In this document: positions 8,750-18,465 of the stretch, in pieces
How positions within the stretch are numbered: the first letter of the stretch is position 1
Layout: the number at the start of each line of letters is the position of its first letter
From: Halicephalobus mephisto
Lineage: Eukaryota; Nematoda; Chromadorea; Rhabditida; Panagrolaimidae
Reading direction: 5' to 3'
Assembly: GCA_009193035.1 (NCBI GenBank)
Contig: SWDT01000310.1
Span: 1 to 18,572 of the forward strand
DNA: 18,572 nucleotides
Notes under the pieces: model-generated
The model's input: the letters and a program-made list of their open reading frames with translations, nothing else
What the model was told of the DNA's origin: nothing
Databases searched by the model: none
Position numbers and translations under genes: made by a program

Positions 8750-9832
8750 CATCACAAAATAAAAATATAGAATAAATTTATTAATAAAAACATTTTTCAA
8801 AACTTAGAAATTATAAACTTCTTCAGAACGGTTTAGGTTTCTTAATTGATATATTGAGCCTGAAATAATTGAATAAATAATATTATAAATATTGTAAAAA
8901 TCTGCTTCCTAGAGGAATGTAGAATTAATTTCTGAAATTATCGACACAATGATGATAATTCATATATCTCAAGATTTCGTTAAGGATATTAATGATGATG
9001 TTATCATAGGGTAATACCAATAAATAAAATGACTTTATATATAAAGGACAGTTTTTATATATGAAAGTTATCACCAGAAGTCACATTCAGGAGTAAAAAG
9101 GTCAAAATTCCTCATCAGAGTAATCAAGCTCGGAAAGTTTAAATTTCGCCAAAAGGATTGACGCTGGTAAATTCGAAATGACTGAATCAGGAACACTGGA
9201 TCTAATTTTTTTATTTCGATTTTCTTCGTTTTTTGATTTATAAGAATTTTTTTAAACATGAAAATTTATTTTGTTGGATTTTTGAAATTATTTTATACAC
9301 AATTCTGAAAAAGTTTACTTTAAGTTATTTGGATAAATACAGTATAACTACACACTTGCTGGAACTTGATGGAGTTACAGTAGACATAGAAATGAAGTGA
9401 TTTTTAAGAGATATTTGATTCTATCATACTACAGATGAGAATAGTAGTTCTAAAGATTGGGAATATTCAAGAGCGTTCGATATAAGGGATAAAGAAGTCT
9501 TAATCTACTCTCAGGTTATCTGTCAAGGGAGATACATCAATAAGGGACACTAGATTCTATCAGGAAAATGGAAATAGTTACAATTATAAGATCGTTCTAA
9601 AAAGGAAGAGAAAATCTAGTTAACCAAATATTTACTGTAAATATGGAGTTCAACCTTCTGCAACTTCATGGAATTTAATCTCATGAATTTCAGTGTTCCT
9701 AGTAGGGATTTTTTAATTTTTTGAAACAGTTGGATATATTTGAGATCAAATAGTGGAGACGACAATCACTTGATATCGATAACAGAAAGCGTTCTATTTT
9801 CATCTACTCTCTGTTACCTGTCTTTTCTCTCG
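8750..9832. other. Intergenic, no gene seen
   Basis: AT-rich sequence between the CDR gene promoter and 5S copy 2. A minus-strand open stretch at 9071-9259 has an unremarkable, Lys/Ile/Phe-rich translation and no partner exons, so I treat it as chance. No repeat pair or RNA gene was recognised. Confidence 0.5.
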
Positions 9833-9878
9833 TCTGCAGAGTGGGAAAAAGTGCTGCAGTCAATGGGGATTTATTCCC
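9833..9878 (+). promoter_or_regulatory. Conserved 5' flank of 5S copy 2
   Basis: Counterpart of the flank of copy 1: TCTG at 9833 and CAGTCA at 9857-9862, ending 16 bp before the gene. The A-rich stretch between them (GGGAAAAAG) also resembles the GAAAAG of copy 1. Beyond the block the flanks differ. Confidence 0.4.
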
Positions 9879-9997
9879 GCTAGGGGTCAAACCAGGGTGA
9901 AAGGACGCCATCCCGTCCGATCTGGCCAGTGAAACGCCCTAGGGCTCGATTAGTACTTGGATCGGAGACGTCCTGGGAATCTCCAGTGCTCCTAGCT
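9879..9997 (+). rRNA. 5S rRNA-like gene, copy 2 (complete, 119 nt)
   Basis: Complete 119-nt copy on the plus strand, identical to copy 1 except at gene position 26 (9904), where G replaces C inside the otherwise invariant GCACGCC block. Helices I and II pair as in copy 1. The internal control region (GTACTTGGATCGGAGACG) is intact, and a T-run follows. Near-identity to a copy 8 kb away in the opposite orientation, with mostly unrelated flanks, suggests recent duplication, concerted evolution or retained function. Whether the position-26 change matters for folding or 5S use cannot be judged from sequence alone. Confidence 0.83.
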
Positions 9998-9999
9998 TC

Positions 10000-10005
10000 T
10001 TTTTT
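10000..10005 (+). terminator. Pol III T-run terminator of 5S copy 2
   Basis: Six T residues start two bases after the 3' end of the 5S-like gene, matching the arrangement at copy 1. Confidence 0.75.
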
Positions 10006-11361
10006 CAACAAATTCAGTAAATTGGAATTATTAGAGAACAGATCAGAAAGGGATGATAATTACCTCTGAGGGAAAATGAAAGAATACCAATTTCACATGG
10101 TTTTTGAATTTCCTTTTTCCCTTCAAAAAGTGACTGAATGACAAAATTTTCACTTTTTAAATCTCAACCCGATATAGAATCCCTTTCTCTTGTCCGACTT
10201 ATTTGGTTTGTGATCCAATAATTGATTTCAATAGTGACAATATTTAAAACTACTATAATTGGTTTAAATTACACATAAGTCTATGAAGAAATTAATTTCA
10301 TATATGAAGAATTATATTAAAAGCTTCTTCATAATTTCATAACTATGAAATTAGAAAGTTTAATGATCTGTAAGAGTGAAAATAAAATTATATAAAATTT
10401 CAGGTCTAATAAAATAGAATTTTGAATATCTGTTGAAGGACTATGTTGTTAGGAAACGGACTGTCAAATTTGACATTTTCTTAGTTTACAAATTAGATTC
10501 ATCAGTATGAAACAGAAATGTCATACCAGGACTCCTTAAACATTTCTTGACCTACTCTGGTACAACTATGTACTATTTACAGGAAGTAATCTCCTCTTTT
10601 TACAAAATTTTATTGCTATAAAAGTGAAACAAACATTACAATGAAGTAGTTTACGAGTTTTTAGAATGTCTAAGAACTTTCAAATTTAAAAACTTTTATT
10701 TCATTACAGAATATTCTACAGAATTCCAGTTTGATGAGTATTCAATCAGAAATACATATTATTTTAAAGTTCTTTCAATGGAAATCTCCCAAATTTGGAA
10801 ACTTTCAGAACTTTATATTCCATATATTGGTTTCATAATTTTCATGAATCTAAGATAATCTAGAAATCTAAACAAGATTAGGAATCTTGAGACTTTCATG
10901 AAACTCTAGGTTTTAAAATTCTCTATTAGAATTTGGAGAATTTTATAAATTTCAAAGAGCTTCAACGATTTCTCCAGAATTCTAGAAGTTCCTAAAACAT
11001 TCTCTGAGATTCTGCAAGATTTTACAACTGTAGAATGGATTCTGAATAATTCTAGAAATGTCTATAGAATTTAAAACATTACATAACTAGAAATTATTTA
11101 GAAAATTGTTCATTAAGTTAAAAACAGAATTCAAATTCGTTCATATTATCTGATATGTAGTCAAATACTTATTCAGGAAAACACTTGAGGTAAAGCAAAA
11201 AGACTAAAATCAACAGAAAAGTAGGAAACTTCTTCTCAAAATATGAGAACGATAGTAATAAGCCTGAGTTTTAGCAATAATGATTCTTTCTATCACAATA
11301 ATTTGATTTCTTTAGTTTGTTATTATTATTCATTATTTATACTTATCTGCTCAAATTCACA
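10006..11361. other. Intergenic, AT-rich, with TTCTAGAA words
   Basis: No coding exon was found. From about 10,640 to 11,100 the sequence is dense in GAA/TTC words, including TTCTAGAA at 10980-10987 and at 11050-11057, with many CTAGAA, GAACTTTC and AGAATTC variants. The texture matches the heat-shock-element-rich tract at 17.4-17.6 kb and may be an old repeat. The last 100 bp before 11362 is the presumed upstream side of the plus-strand gene there. Confidence 0.4.
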
Positions 11362-13371
11362 ATGATTGAGTTGAAGGATATGGTCCATTATGAATCTGCA
11401 GAGATCTTCACTGAGCTAGAAGTATAAATATTCCTACTTTTACTTTTTTACAATTTCTGTTTAGATTACCCAACAGCGAGACTCACGAATTAGCAACATC
11501 CATGAAAGAGGATCTCTTCCTGCAGTTGTATGATGGTATCTATGAATTCTACAGCAACCTTTCTTTGATCGATTCTCCAAGGTTTGTGAATAGTTTATAT
11601 AGTTAATTGTAGATTTTCCCAGGTTCGTCAAAAGACTGATGCCCGATTCTGACATCCAATATCTGGTCTATCAAATGTTCAATTTTAACAATTTGTTAAC
11701 TGTTGAATGTTTTGACAGTAAGTACAGTGGATATCCCGTAAATCTTCCAAGAGGTGAATCTAATGATATGGTCAGCACTTTTTAATTCTTTACAGCAGTT
11801 CTCACGAAACAACAAATTGAAATTAACTGGATAATCAATGAAGGTGAGGAAAGTCACTTAAGTTGTCTTCTTGTATGCTAAATATTATTTATTAGTGGAT
11901 CTTCAACCTCATTAACGAAAAAAAACTTGTTGAATATTCAGGAAGATTCTGAATTATTAATTTTATTACCGTTGAAATTCTCATTCAAAACAACTCCAAT
12001 AAAGAATTGGATAATCTTTATTTTTAACTAAACTATGATATTCAATCACTATTCAAAAAAGTTCTAATAAACTGGATGGTGTCTATTTCCAACTCGAATA
12101 AAACTTTTCAGTCCCTCTTTATTTCCCTTCTTTGATTATTAACTCAAATTTCTCTCTGTCACCGTCTTTACCTGTTATCAGGGTTCTTAACATCACCATC
12201 CAAAGTACAGCTTCAATAAAGTTTAGATAACGTATGCTTTCAATTCAAATCATGTTATACTTTCCATTTTTATTTCTGACTGAAAAATGTCTTTTTTTTT
12301 AATTTAGATATCCACGTTTGAAAAAGAAGAAAGAGTAGAAATAATTAACTACCGAGTTTAAAAATTGTAAATCCAAAAGATATGTTTCACAGTAGATTTT
12401 TTGAATGTTTGGAGAAATTGGATTGTAGTTGATCCAAATCGAATTCAAATGAAGCATCCTCGTAACAATAAGCTTCTGGAGATTAGTAAGAAAAGTGTTA
12501 GATCAGATATTTTCTGGAAACTTTAATCTTTACAAGCAGAACAAAAGGCTTCCGAAAGGATATTTGGGTAAATACGGGTTTTTCAATATCTAAAAGTACT
12601 TTGGTATATAACTATTATCCTTCGGGAATGAACAGAAGTTTTCGTCTCTCATGTGACCTCAATTTCTAAACCATTCAGTTCGAAATCATGTAAAATTATG
12701 AGACAATCATAAAATATATTCTTATTTAATTTACTTTAGTTTTTCAAAACTTCTAAAAATTCTTGTCAAGACAGTTTCATAATTAAATCCTTCTGTCTTT
12801 ATAATGATATACTTGCGGTTATTTTAAAATTGCTTCATTTCAATAAAAATTGATATATGGATAATTCAAAAATAAATGACAACATTAACAGATTTGTGCA
12901 ATTATCATAGATGCAGAAATTTGTCCAACATTATTCTTAAACATAAAACAATTACTGTCAACGAATCAAATATTAAAAAACCGATTGGATCTTTCTATCC
13001 CAAGCTGCATTTCCAGTAGAGAAAGATTCACTTTCAATTATGAAAGAGAAGATAAGTTCTCAATGAAGATCTTGGCATTCCTCAGTGTTGTTTAAGAGAT
13101 TATGATTCTCTTGGTAAAAAGCGGAACACTAAGAATTTCTTACAAATGTTGTTTATGAAATTTCAGACTACTTCCATTAGGATCCCCATCTATCTGAAGA
13201 GACAGAATTACTAAAACTTTTTCTTAGTTCAGAAGCTAGTCAAAAATTGGAGATACTGAGAGAACTTTGATTTGCATGGAATAAAACAGTTCCTTTATTG
13301 AAAAATACTGTCATTGATCAAAAACATGTTTGTTTGAATCTCAATCGACATTGTTTCATTATTCTCATATA
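11362..13371 (+). pseudogene. Long decayed multi-exon gene, unknown family
   Basis: A series of plus-strand exons with GT/AG borders can be joined: 11362-11421 (from an ATG), 11465-11581, 11623-11717, 11796-11843, 12393-12485, 12540-12567 and 12917-13016, then a region to about 13123 and a last exon from about 13177. Exons 2 to 7 keep phase. Readable pieces include LATSMKEDLFLQLYDGIYEF, FVKRLMPDSDIQYLVYQMFN, VWRNWIVVDPNRIQMKHPRN, LLEIKQKASERIFG, ESNIKKPIGSFYPKLHFQ and SEETELLKLFLSSEASQKLE. Damage: exon 1 and exon 2 do not agree in phase, and a TAG sits at 13017-13019. The next segment (RERFTFNYEREDKFS) reads in another frame before the first frame resumes at 13065 (EDLGIPQCCLRDYDSL). In-frame TAG (YFH*DPHLS) and TGA (ILREL*FAWN) follow in the last exon. 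I do not recognise the family. A shorter working gene ending early is possible. Confidence 0.55.
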
Positions 13372-14000
13372 GAGTGTAAATTTCCAATGATCGTAAATTT
13401 ACTTTTATATTCATAAGAGTAGTAGAACACAACTTTTTAAGCTTAAAATATTGTGATGCCAAGTAATTCCTCCTATGGTTATTGCTGTTTCATTCCCTCA
13501 CTTTTACTGACTGGTTAATTGCAAATCCTCCAGATGTTTTCCTTCATTTCACCAAAAGTATTCCAGGTCGGATTTCTTCATTTTATGAGTTTTTCTTTTT
13601 CTCATTCTGTATTATCATTGTTATTTTTATTTCCTGTTGTTTGAAGCTGATCGGCAAAAAAGTTAATTTTTTGTGTCTCTACAGTAAAATATCTGATACC
13701 GTGACTGGGTTTATAACTATAAAAGTAGGTTTTTTTCTGTTTTATTGATATTTTATATAAATATCCGAGATATATACTTAAATTGGAATCAGTTTATTTA
13801 TTCACAATTAATTTTACTTTATGGACAATGCATAAGTTACAATATGGATTTCTTTCTCCTTTATGGAGTTTTGACGTATAATAATCAAGGTTTTTCGATA
13901 ATGAGCATTTTGGAGATAGTTGTAAAACAGATATGGAACATAAGGTCTTTCATAATAGTCAATTTATAATTTGAAAAAACTAATTAGGTCGCTTACATCT
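13372..14000. other. AT-rich interval, one possible relic exon
   Basis: At about 13482-13571 the plus strand encodes LTFTDWLIANPPDVFLHFTK followed by SIPG and a GT. This looks coding, but it has no clear acceptor or ATG and could be a further piece of the decayed gene upstream. The continuation to 13748 and the overlapping open stretch at 13745-13969 are Phe/Ile/Tyr-rich translations of AT-rich DNA, which I regard as chance. Confidence 0.35.
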
Positions 14001-14006
14001 TTTATC
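14001..14006 (-). terminator. Possible variant poly(A) signal (GATAAA) of Hsp70-like gene
   Basis: GATAAA on the minus strand lies about 30 nt after the stop codon. It is a single-base variant of AATAAA at a typical distance, and no canonical hexamer is nearer. Confidence 0.35.
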
Positions 14007-14035
14007 TGTTCTTTCTGTGAGTACGGTATTTAATC

Positions 14036-16124
14036 TTAGTTTTCTTTAATAACTTTGATATAAGGCTCAACCTCCCCACTGAGAACTTGAATAGCGTGGA
14101 TGGCAGCTCCAGTAGCTGTGATAATCTCCAGTTCTCCGTCTATGATCAGTTTTGCATTTGGATATTGGTTTTTAATCCATTCTTGAACAAACGGGATTCT
14201 ACAGGTTCCTCCGGCTAAGAAGAGGATACCTACGTCATTGAATGGAGCATATTTTATATAACAATATCCTCTCTGGTTACATCGATCCTTCCTTTGAGTT
14301 GGAAGCGGATATAATTCAAATGTATAATGATCATAATCATTTCTAAAATGTGTTTTTAACTTCTGTTTGAACCATTCTTTTTTGAACTTGACCATTCCTT
14401 CAAGACGGGGATGAATATCCGACAAATCAAACCTGAAATAAAGAGTTTTCTCATTTCTCATAATATTTGACTCACTCTGTTTTCTCCTCAAAAGAAAGCT
14501 CATGTTTGATCTTCTTCGCTGCTTCCAATGTTCTTAGTTTCACATTACTTCTTAAATTCTCTGGAATTGATCTTTCTAGTTCTTCAATAATTATATTGTC
14601 AATAGTCCTTCCAGAACATTTGGCATCATACTTTTCATGTGATTCTCTGATGCAGGTTGCATAAATTTTGCCTTCATGTTCTGAAATTTCATAAACTTTC
14701 CAAACACAAGTCCCTCCTCCAATATCGAAGATGGCAATCTTCTCTCCTGGTTTGATCATTTCAGAATACCTTTCATTGGACAAATAATAGAGGAGGTCGG
14801 CGTGGGTCTCTTCAATGATGTCTATTACTTCTATATTAGCCAACTTCGCTGCTTCAATGGTACTAGGAAGATACGCATTCCAATATCTTGGAACTGTAAT
14901 GACTGCCTTTCTTACAGAATTTCCATTATTGAATACATCCTGATATTCACTTGCTGCTGTTGCCATCCGTTCCAAAAAGATTGCGTTGACCTCTGCGAGA
15001 GAAAAATCTTTTAAACCTTGACAGGTCTGTGATTCCAGTTGCGGCTGATCTTTGACATTATACTTGAAAGGCCATATTGACTGCTTTGAGATACTGTTTC
15101 GATGACTTTGATTATACAAAAGTTTGTGGTCGAAAATAACATGATCAGGTTTGGTTCTAAGTCTTCTGACCGCTGCTTTTCCAATAATCGGTTTCTCTTC
15201 ATCAAATGAGACTACAGATTCTGTCCAGAGGTCTCCAGGAGAAGAGTTGTCAAATGGAATAACATGGATTCCTGTATATCTAGAAACAGCCAGAACAGAT
15301 CTGGTTGATCCGAGGTCAATTCCCATAATATTCGTTCTTGCTTTATATTTTTCAACTAGTTTTGGAATGTGGATGAAATTACAATCTCCAATAGTGAAAG
15401 TTTGGAGGTTGAGTTTATCAGAATCTTCAAATTTAACTAAGATGAGAGCTTCTGGATCAGAAATTAAATGTCTGGCAAGGAATAGTGACTCATCATCACT
15501 TTCTGCCCATTGAATAAAATTGATACTTTTGAAACCGTATTTGTCCAATTCAGAACCATACAGTTCATTAACCTCCTCTCGACTATCCTCAAAAACAACA
15601 TGGACTTGGTTCATTCTGAGACCGAACATCCTTTCGACATACTCGAAATCAATATGTTTATTGAATCCATGTATTCTTTCATCCAACTCTTTCCATGTCA
15701 CTCTTCCTCCGGCAGCTGTTGTGCATTCATATAAAGTAATGCACCAATCTCTAAACCTAATAATCAACTCCCCAACAGAGTATTTAATTTTTCCTTCCAA
15801 ATAATATTTAGAATCCTGTTCCTCTTTCGTAGCGAGATGGACTAGATTACCATATTTCTCGAAATCTTTTTTTTTGAAATAGCCATCTTTATTATCTATA
15901 GCAATAATACCAATATCATTTCCATACTTTGTAATTAGCTCAGCAATAATTTCATGGATGGATTTGTCTTTTGGCCGGGAATAATTAAATTCTTCTTTTG
16001 TTTCCACATTATAAGTTCGGATTTCAAATTCATAATTCTCCTTTGTGAAATTATACTGTTTAGTAATACCACAAGCAATAAATTTTTTTTCGGAGCGATC
16101 AACTGTAGACGACGACTGTCCCAT
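14036..16124 (-). CDS. Hsp70-related ATPase with long N-terminal extension, no substrate-binding domain
   Basis: Two minus-strand exons (16124-14476 and 14432-14036) with a 43-bp intron (GTGAGT to TTTCAG) join in phase to 681 aa. Hsp70 nucleotide-binding motifs run in order: phosphate-1 IMGIDLGSTRSVLAV (266-280, Asp270), Lys334 in VIFDHKLL, AVITVPRYWNAYLP with EETHADLL (Glu439 matching the catalytic Glu), phosphate-2 IAIFDIGGGT (463-472, Asp467), SGRTIDN, KKIKHELS, and adenosine motif LAGGTCRIPFVQEW (622-635). Catalytic residues look intact. Unlike normal Hsp70, about 262 residues precede phosphate-1, and only about 50 follow the adenosine motif. There is thus no beta-sandwich or lid domain, no EEVD and no KDEL-like tail. 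The start MGQSSSTVDRSEKK fits an N-myristoylation signal (Gly2, Ser6). The N-terminal part is not recognised; a faint likeness of TTAAGGRVTWKELDE to actin-fold pieces of HSPA12-type proteins is speculative. No convincing heat-shock element was seen in the nearest 200 bp upstream. Confidence 0.85.
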
Positions 16125-16741
16125 TGAATATCAATAAAATGACTATTGACAACATCCTAATAATACGATTTTACTCGGTGATGGAACCTCTTCCATTCCT
16201 CTTTCTTCTGATTAGGCTCCGTGTGTCCATCACTACTTTATCTACAACTTAGAGACTACAATGTGAACAAAATTTATTGATTATAATTTCCGATATTCAA
16301 TTTGAAAATATTAAATCGTTATAATTAAAGTTCATAAAATGCTCTTAACAAATGAAAAAGAAAAATTAAAAACAAAATTAAATACAGACCAGTGAAATGC
16401 TCTTTGAACTGAATTCTGCAAGATTAATCTCGAAACTAAATTTTATTCACACCTTTGTGCTCTGAATTTACTTTACTCCACCACAGATGAATGACATTTC
16501 AAAGATCAGAAACATTATTTACAGAAATTAACTTCATTGTCATTTAAATAGATCTATCACGAACAACACTATAATCAATAATCAATATTAATGTAAATAA
16601 GAAACAAATTAGATTTCAAACCCGAGTGTCAAATTCCCTGATATGTGACCAGATTTGTGAAAGATATTGTAGAACTGATGACATACTCAATTTCAGTCTT
16701 TATTCATTCACTGTAGTTGACTACTTTCTCACAGTTCATAA
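16125..16741. other. Upstream region of Hsp70-like gene
   Basis: AT-rich sequence with no clear TATA or heat-shock element close to the start at 16124. The strip 16180-16210 has TTCC-rich words (GGAACCTCTTCCATTCC) that only weakly resemble a heat-shock element. An open plus-strand stretch from 16626 (SLICDQICERYCRTDDIL) could belong to an exon before 16742, but it carries no clear structure. Confidence 0.4.
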
Positions 16742-17017
16742 CTTTTCCAAAGAAACCAGAGAGTACAACAGTATCTTCTTGCTCCTTGCCCAATTGAACG
16801 AGTATCTTACAGAATGGATCTCCTCAACGACAATAGTACTCGTAGAATCTCCAATTCCCGAAGAAAATCCTCTGTTGTGTTTAAAGCATTCCAAAAGAAA
16901 GAAGAGTTCTTTTTCAGAGGGCATAAACCTGGGTATCAGTTCTCATATTTGAATGAAGGTTTTAATTCCCCAAATGTCTCAAATATTGAGAATCTTTTAT
17001 CCTCTCGTCATCGGTAG
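16742..17017 (+). CDS. Possible terminal exon, unknown protein
   Basis: An open plus-strand frame of 91 codons starts right after an in-frame TAA and ends in TAG at 17015-17017. The translation looks coding rather than random: QRNQRVQQYLLAPCPIERVS, MDLLNDNSTRRISNSRRKSS, VVFKAFQKKEEFFFRGHKPG and NSPNVSNIENLLSSRHR. It is basic and Ser/Arg-rich. A TTTCTCACAG acceptor lies at 16725-16734, but using it would bring in the TAA, so an acceptor at CCAAAG (about 16751) or the ATG at 16814 is needed. An overlapping frame (16626-16952) is less convincing. No family is recognised. It may be part of an unassembled or decayed gene divergent from the Hsp70-like gene. Confidence 0.3.
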   Translation, partial: LFQRNQRVQQYLLAPCPIERVSYRMDLLNDNSTRRISNSRRKSSVVFKAFQKKEEFFFRGHKPGYQFSYLNEGFNSPNVSNIENLLSSRHR

Positions 17018-17432
17018 ACACTGTTATTTAAATTCCTGGAATTATTCAGCATTCAACTCATGGATATTCTAGGGACTTCCAAAATTGCTATAAAAATAGA
17101 AAAATAAGGCAAATGGATTTCACTACCGAATTACCAGATTTGTCACTTCTTTCTTTCGATTCATTTTGCACATGAAATGATATGAACTTCATCTAGTAAT
17201 AAGGTAGACACAATTTCTCAGCACACTCTTTATCCAACAATATCTGATACATAGCAACACTACAGAACTTGATCCCAGAAATGGCGGGAACAATTATCGT
17301 TTTAGAAAAGATTTTTATCGTAGGAATTTACATTAGATTTCACTTCAGCACGAAAGTTAAGGAATCCCAAGAATCATGCTATTATAAACATTGTAAATGG
17401 AACTTACGAAATCACCTCGGTTCATAGGTTTA
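17018..17432. other. Intergenic, no gene seen
   Basis: AT-rich sequence after the possible exon. I found no coding stretch, RNA gene or repeat pair. Confidence 0.4.
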
Positions 17433-17450
17433 GAACTTTCTAGAAGATTC
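17433..17450 (+). promoter_or_regulatory. Four-unit heat-shock element match
   Basis: GAActTTCtaGAAgaTTC is a perfect run of four alternating nGAAn/nTTCn units with two-base spacing, the binding pattern of HSF-1. It lies 1.3 kb upstream of the Hsp70-like gene, which points away from it, so a regulatory link is only possible. The surrounding tract (17,420-17,640) is rich in related words. In C. elegans some HSF-1 sites are carried by Helitron repeats, so this could be a repeat-borne site. Confidence 0.5.
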
Positions 17451-17622
17451 TAGTATTTCTTAAGAATTTTAGAATCAACATATCAAATCAAGAATGGTAG
17501 AAGTTGTTAGAAAAGTCTAATAATTTGTGCCAAAACAATTTTATAACGATATTTATTTCTTATATTTACAAAAATATGATTTTGAAACAAAGATCTAGAA
17601 CCTCGAGTTCTGAAATGTTTCA

Positions 17623-17635
17623 GAAAGTTCTAGAA
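17623..17635 (+). promoter_or_regulatory. Three-unit heat-shock element match
   Basis: GAAagTTCtaGAA is a perfect three-unit heat-shock element 173 bp after the four-unit match. Directly before it, GAGTTCTGAAATGTTTCAGAA adds imperfect units. The ATG of a small open frame (17646-17879) follows 10 bp later. Confidence 0.45.
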
Positions 17636-17645
17636 ATCCGAGTGC

Positions 17646-17879
17646 ATGCAATTTCGTGGGACCATCAATGTACATTCTAATAATTTCAAATTCAACATCA
17701 AGATCGGAGACGAAATGATGTTTCATAAGATGTTACATATGTTTACTATTGTGTTCAATTCCACTTGTGAGAATGAACAAATCAGAAAAGTTAATGAAAA
17801 CGAGAATAACAATTCGGTTCATTTAAAAAAAGAATTCAAGAACATTAGCAGTATTTGTACAACTATTTATGTTTTTTGA
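17646..17879 (+). CDS. Small open frame, 77 aa, doubtful
   Basis: An ATG-started frame directly behind the heat-shock-element-like tract encodes MQFRGTINVHSNNFKFNIKI, then EMMFHKMLHMFTIVFNSTCE and a Lys/Asn-rich tail. It has no signal peptide, no recognised motif and no nearby poly(A) hexamer. The first 45 codons look mildly coding. It may be a relic exon or chance. I list it because of its position next to the heat-shock-like motifs. Confidence 0.2.
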   Translation: MQFRGTINVHSNNFKFNIKIGDEMMFHKMLHMFTIVFNSTCENEQIRKVNENENNNSVHLKKEFKNISSICTTIYVF

Positions 17880-18465
17880 TTTTTGTATTTAATCAGTATA
17901 AGGGAATTTACGAGAAATTATCCAACATTGCCATGTTTCTTATTTCCGAGTATCAGCGTTCGAGTGCTGAAATTAATAATTCTCTGAGTAGTTTTTGAAT
18001 CAAAAATCTGCTTTGAAACTTCATAGTTTTCCACTAATTACCCGTAGACTTCTGATATTTCGAAAAACACAGTAATTACCGTTGATTTCTGTTCGAACAT
18101 CAAATGGATAAAAAAAGATAAGAAGATCTGATTTCGTCCCACGACTAATGTCATTCTTAGATTTCTTATTCTCTCGATGATCAATCGTTGCAAACCTCTA
18201 GAAATTTATATTTAGAATGGGAAACTTTTTCCAAATTCACTTAGAAAAAGCTATGAGTTTGTTTCTATTAATAAATATTTGACACATTTATGATCATAGG
18301 TGAAGTTATTGCCATCATTGGAAAAGTTACTTTGAAATTTTTTATTCACTAGTTATCAGAGAACAGTTTTTGAGTTGTTAAGATAGTGTTGGAGATGAAA
18401 AGTTTCCCCTCTCCAATCATCGTTCCAAAGGACTGGAGTCTAGATACCTCCAGGGTACATCAGTA
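17880..18465. other. Intergenic, no gene seen
   Basis: AT-rich sequence between the doubtful small frame and the decayed 5S copy. Nothing supportable was found. Confidence 0.4.

Noticed and set aside
13482..13969. Membrane protein encoded by the two overlapping plus-strand frames
   Set aside because: There is no ATG at the start of the first frame. The hydrophobic stretches are Phe/Ile-rich translations of T-rich DNA.
14802..15804. Plus-strand open frames opposite the Hsp70-like gene
   Set aside because: They are antisense shadows of a clearly coding minus-strand exon with conserved ATPase motifs.
16120..16260. Heat-shock element in the immediate Hsp70-like promoter
   Set aside because: GGAACCTCTTCCATTCC lacks the regular five-base alternation of GAA and TTC.
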